DNA of 64,000 nt, taken from Bacillota bacterium. Lineage in GTDB: Bacteria > Bacillota > Clostridia > Lachnospirales > Lachnospiraceae. The DNA lies in assembly GCA_023415475.1 (NCBI GenBank), contig JAEZKL010000130.1, positions 34,787 through 98,786 on the forward strand, read 5' to 3'. The notes under the pieces were generated by a model. The model did no database searches. It worked only from the letters and a program-made list of their open reading frames with translations, and had not been told where the DNA came from. The position numbers and the translations under genes were made by a program. This document shows, piece after piece, positions 61,783-64,000 of the stretch (position 1 is the first letter of the stretch; every line of letters begins with the position of its first letter).

Positions 61783-62673
61783 TTAAACTGTTTTAATTCC
61801 AACAGCATTCATTTCCTTAATCAGACGCTCTGTATTCGCAGGCTCCATCTCGGTTAAAGGCATCCGCAGATGGCCTACCGAAAAGCCCATAAGATTAACC
61901 GCTTTCTTCACCGGGATCGGGTTTACTTCACAGAAGAGTGCGTTAATCAAAGGCAGGAGCTTAAGCTGTAGCTCACGACTACCGGTGACGTCTCCCTCCA
62001 GGAACTTCATAACCATATCATGAGTCTCTCTCGGAGCGATATTGGATAATACGGAGATAACACCAGCACCACCTAAACTAAGGACCGGAACTATCATCTC
62101 ATCACAACCGGAATATAAATCAATCTTACCCTCAGTCAGCTGCATGATTTCCGCAACCTGCGCGATATTTCCACTGGCCTCTTTGATTCCGATGATGTTA
62201 TCCACATTCTTGTATAAAGCAGCAACTGTCTGTGGAGTAATATTGCAGCCGGTTCTTCCGGGAACATTATATAGGATGATTGGAATTTTAACCGAATTAG
62301 CTATTTCTGTAAAATGAGCAATTAAGCCCTTCTGAGTTGCTTTATTATAATATGGTGTTACCAGTAGTAATGCGTCTGCACCATATTTCTCTGACTCCTG
62401 TGACAGATAAATCGCAGTGTCTGTTGCATTCGAGCCGGTACCGGCAATGACCGGAACCCTCTTTGCCACTTTTTCCACAGTATAACGAATACATTCCAAA
62501 TGCTCCTCATGAGTCAGGGTTGAAGCCTCTCCGGTAGTTCCGCAGATGACGATACCGTCCGTACCCTCAGCTATCTGATATTCAATCAGCTCACCAAGCT
62601 TCTCAAAATCCACCTCATTTGTCTTAGTAAATGGTGTTATAATCGCTACACCGGCTCCCTTAAATACAGCCAT
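61783..62673 (-). CDS. dapA: 4-hydroxy-tetrahydrodipicolinate synthase
   Basis: DapA aldolase of 296 residues, condensing pyruvate with aspartate semialdehyde. TIM-barrel motifs: GAGVAIITPFTKTNEVDFEK, VICGTTGEASTLTHEEHLE, VIAGTGSNATDTAIYLSQES, YYNKATQKGLIAHFTEI, LYNVPGRTGCNI and the Schiff-base Lys in IIGIKEASGNIAQV. First gene behind the lysine riboswitch, so expression falls when lysine is high. AGGAGG precedes the start. Confidence 0.96.
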   Translation of the reverse strand: MAVFKGAGVAIITPFTKTNEVDFEKLGELIEYQIAEGTDGIVICGTTGEASTLTHEEHLECIRYTVEKVAKRVPVIAGTGSNATDTAIYLSQESEKYGADALLLVTPYYNKATQKGLIAHFTEIANSVKIPIILYNVPGRTGCNITPQTVAALYKNVDNIIGIKEASGNIAQVAEIMQLTEGKIDLYSGCDEMIVPVLSLGGAGVISVLSNIAPRETHDMVMKFLEGDVTGSRELQLKLLPLINALFCEVNPIPVKKAVNLMGFSVGHLRMPLTEMEPANTERLIKEMNAVGIKTV

Positions 62674-62737
62674 CTTTCATTCCTCCTAATCTTCTTAGTG
62701 CTTGAAAGGTATGGTCTTGTTAACCATGGATTAAAGC

Positions 62738-63003
62738 GTAAAAAAAGCCGACTATAGAGTCGACACTAAAGAATAACTTAACGATATCATGATAGAATAC
62801 TCCCTCTCATGATTCTTCAGTTCAAAATATTCTTTAGGCAGCGCTCCATCAAGTTATTGATGACAGTCATATAATTCTTCATCATATGCCCAGCAATAAT
62901 AATTCAGGTTATTACCACTTCGGCACTGTTTCCTTTCACTGCATTCATCTATGCCTGACATATCCAGCAGTTACTCTTAAACAATGCACCTCTACCATAA
63001 GCA
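62738..63003 (-). ncRNA. Lysine riboswitch (L box) controlling dapA-dapB
   Basis: Read on the minus strand from 63003: ATGGTAGAGGTGC, then AAGAGTAACTGC, GTGAAAGGAAACAGTGCCGAAG, GCTGGGCATATGATGAAG, ATGACTGTCAT and TTGATGGAGCGCTG (the longer pieces given by part), which match the conserved blocks of the lysine aptamer in order. A terminator follows: GTCGACT-ctat-AGTCGGC-TTTTTT at about 62741-62764. High lysine should cause early termination ahead of dapA. Confidence 0.93.
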
Positions 63004-63021
63004 TTTTATAATTGTGGTTTC

Positions 63022-63050
63022 ATATTATCATTATCTATTTTTATTGTCAA
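63022..63050 (-). promoter_or_regulatory. SigA-type promoter of the lysine riboswitch-dap operon
   Basis: On the minus strand TTGACA (63045-63050), 17-base spacer, TAATAT (63022-63027). The start point falls near 63015, just before the aptamer. Confidence 0.75.
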
Positions 63051-63120
63051 TAATAATTTCAAAAACGCTTCCCGGATATGTGCTACGCGCAAATGTAACA
63101 GTTCAGCCATAAGCAAAAGA

Positions 63121-63166
63121 TTCAGATATCCAAACAGAGATTAATATCACTGTTTGGATATCTGAA
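63121..63166. terminator. Terminator of the SSB-like gene
   Basis: A 17-bp perfect stem TTCAGATATCCAAACAG (63121-63137) with CTGTTTGGATATCTGAA (63150-63166); on the minus strand it runs into TCTTTTGC. Confidence 0.78.
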
Positions 63167-63257
63167 TATATTTATTTTACATTGATACACAACGAATTCA
63201 TAGCAGTATCAATCATCAACCATATAATAAAAATCTGAATTCCTAAATTTAACCGGT

Positions 63258-63890
63258 CTAATACTCTTCCAGGTACTCCAGCTTACTTACCGAAACTTCA
63301 TAAGCAATCCGCTTCTCAAAATCAACCTCATTCATCTTCTTCTGATACTCTCTGCTCTGGATCCGCCCCCAGATCTGAACATGACCGCCTACTGCAAAGG
63401 TCTCAGCAAATCTGGCATTTCTTCCCCAGCAGATGCAAGGAATATAGTCAGATTTTCCATAAGGTCTGTTTACCGCTAATAGAACATCTGCTATCTCTCT
63501 TCCCAGCGGAGTCTTGCGATAAATCGGAGGCTTACAAACAAACCCATCCAAGAATATATGATTCGGTTTTGCGTTCTCTGACAATTCATCTACCATCTTT
63601 ACCTCACGCGCAAATACCGAAAGCACTAGCTTATTTTTACTCTCTTCATGGCGGTTATAGGAACGAAATTGCCCTAACACCTCAACAAACTTACCCTTAT
63701 AATCCTGTTTTACATCAATGAGTCGTTCCGATACCATAACCGGTATCATGTCATAGGAATTACTTAATCTGCTGACTACTACCTCCAAAACATAGAAGCC
63801 TTCACCGAACACATCATGACTGAACGTAAAATCACTGATTACCTCTCCTGCAATACTTACTTGATTGTTATCAAATACTTTATCTGTCAT
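63258..63890 (-). CDS. Single-stranded DNA-binding protein-like, two OB folds
   Basis: Protein of 210 residues made of two tandem OB-fold domains. Residues ~10-100 (VSIAGEVISDFTFSHDVFGE, then YKGKFVEVLGQFRSYNRHEE) and ~110-205 (IFLDGFVCKPPIYRKTPLGR, IADVLLAVNRPYGKSDYIPC, GHVQIWGRIQSREYQKK) each follow the SSB strand pattern. The second half has the more typical SSB style. It lacks the acidic C-terminal DDDIPF tail of the main replication SSB, so it is probably a secondary SSB found in Clostridia. AAGGAG before the start; own terminator. Confidence 0.85.
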   Translation of the reverse strand: MTDKVFDNNQVSIAGEVISDFTFSHDVFGEGFYVLEVVVSRLSNSYDMIPVMVSERLIDVKQDYKGKFVEVLGQFRSYNRHEESKNKLVLSVFAREVKMVDELSENAKPNHIFLDGFVCKPPIYRKTPLGREIADVLLAVNRPYGKSDYIPCICWGRNARFAETFAVGGHVQIWGRIQSREYQKKMNEVDFEKRIAYEVSVSKLEYLEEY

Positions 63891-64000
63891 AACCGTACCT
63901 CTCCTTCCTTCCGGCGTATTTATACGCCATTCTGCTCTAAAATGTGGTATGAATGCGCAACATAATCAAAAGCTACTATCATTCACCTATGATTAAATAT

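Noticed and set aside
1..64000. CRISPR arrays, tRNA/rRNA genes, prophage or intact insertion sequences
   Set aside because: No regularly spaced repeats, cloverleaf-like sequences, transposase or phage structural genes were seen on either strand.

Overview
The window comes from the chromosome of an anaerobic, spore-forming Firmicute, most likely a Clostridia/Lachnospiraceae member. Evidence: low-to-moderate GC, AGGAGG-type ribosome sites, a spoIIAA-spoIIAB-sigF operon beside spoVAC-spoVAD-spoVAE, class I c-di-GMP riboswitches, a lysine riboswitch ahead of dapA-dapB, and small clostridial families (DUF4250, DUF5050, DUF4340/Gld-type ABC). No tRNA, rRNA, CRISPR array, prophage or intact insertion sequence was seen.

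1-16.4 kb is the accessory part. It begins with a truncated S41-like lipoprotein, an unknown 386-aa protein and a DUF5050 lipoprotein. Then comes a peptide natural-product (RiPP) locus. An NHLP-type exporter operon (substrate-binding lipoprotein, HlyD-like adaptor, C39 peptidase-ABC, second ABC) diverges from a radical SAM/SPASM maturase around a perfect 18-bp palindrome. Convergent to the maturase is a Nif11-type precursor whose 13-residue core after GG is CIIEIPVRCLIDL, a doubled C-X2-[E/D] motif. Upstream of the precursor lie an ECF sigma factor and a translationally coupled 132-aa protein that ends in a leader-like LDEELSMASAG stretch and a four-cysteine tail. A 7TM histidine kinase and a NarL-type regulator follow. 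This is the best candidate for an undescribed system: a predicted Cys-to-acid thioether peptide with its own maturase, export and likely regulation.

16.5-24.9 kb is linked to c-di-GMP and motility. Two class I c-di-GMP riboswitches control, respectively, a KAS III-like protein (with substituted catalytic residues) plus a chemotaxis receptor, and a dCache chemotaxis receptor. Between them lie tdh-kbl (threonine to glycine plus acetyl-CoA) and a relic of the C-terminal domain of a flagellin.

25-39.9 kb is mixed: sfsA, an FMN-dependent alpha-hydroxy-acid oxidase family protein, an MFS exporter with an ArsR-type regulator and clear operator palindromes, an InlB-repeat secreted protein, a sugar-dehydrogenase/isomerase operon with a divergent AraC regulator, an orphan radical SAM DNA-repair-type protein, rarA flanked by inverted copies of a short repeat, and small or housekeeping genes (DUF4250, VanZ, YigZ).

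40-64 kb is core: a class A penicillin-binding protein, the spoVA and spoIIA operons, a zinc-ribbon/TPR membrane protein with a previously unlisted 46-aa partner, a GH36 alpha-galactosidase, a YihY/BrkB protein, a SpoIID-domain protein, a four-gene Gld-like ABC operon, lysine-riboswitch-controlled dapA-dapB and a two-OB-fold SSB-like protein. A family of short palindromic repeats (three copies between 45.6 and 51.9 kb) sits between genes here, one of them inside the spoIIA operon.

Many start sites were moved from the longest reading frame to an internal start with a good ribosome site; these choices are explained gene by gene.
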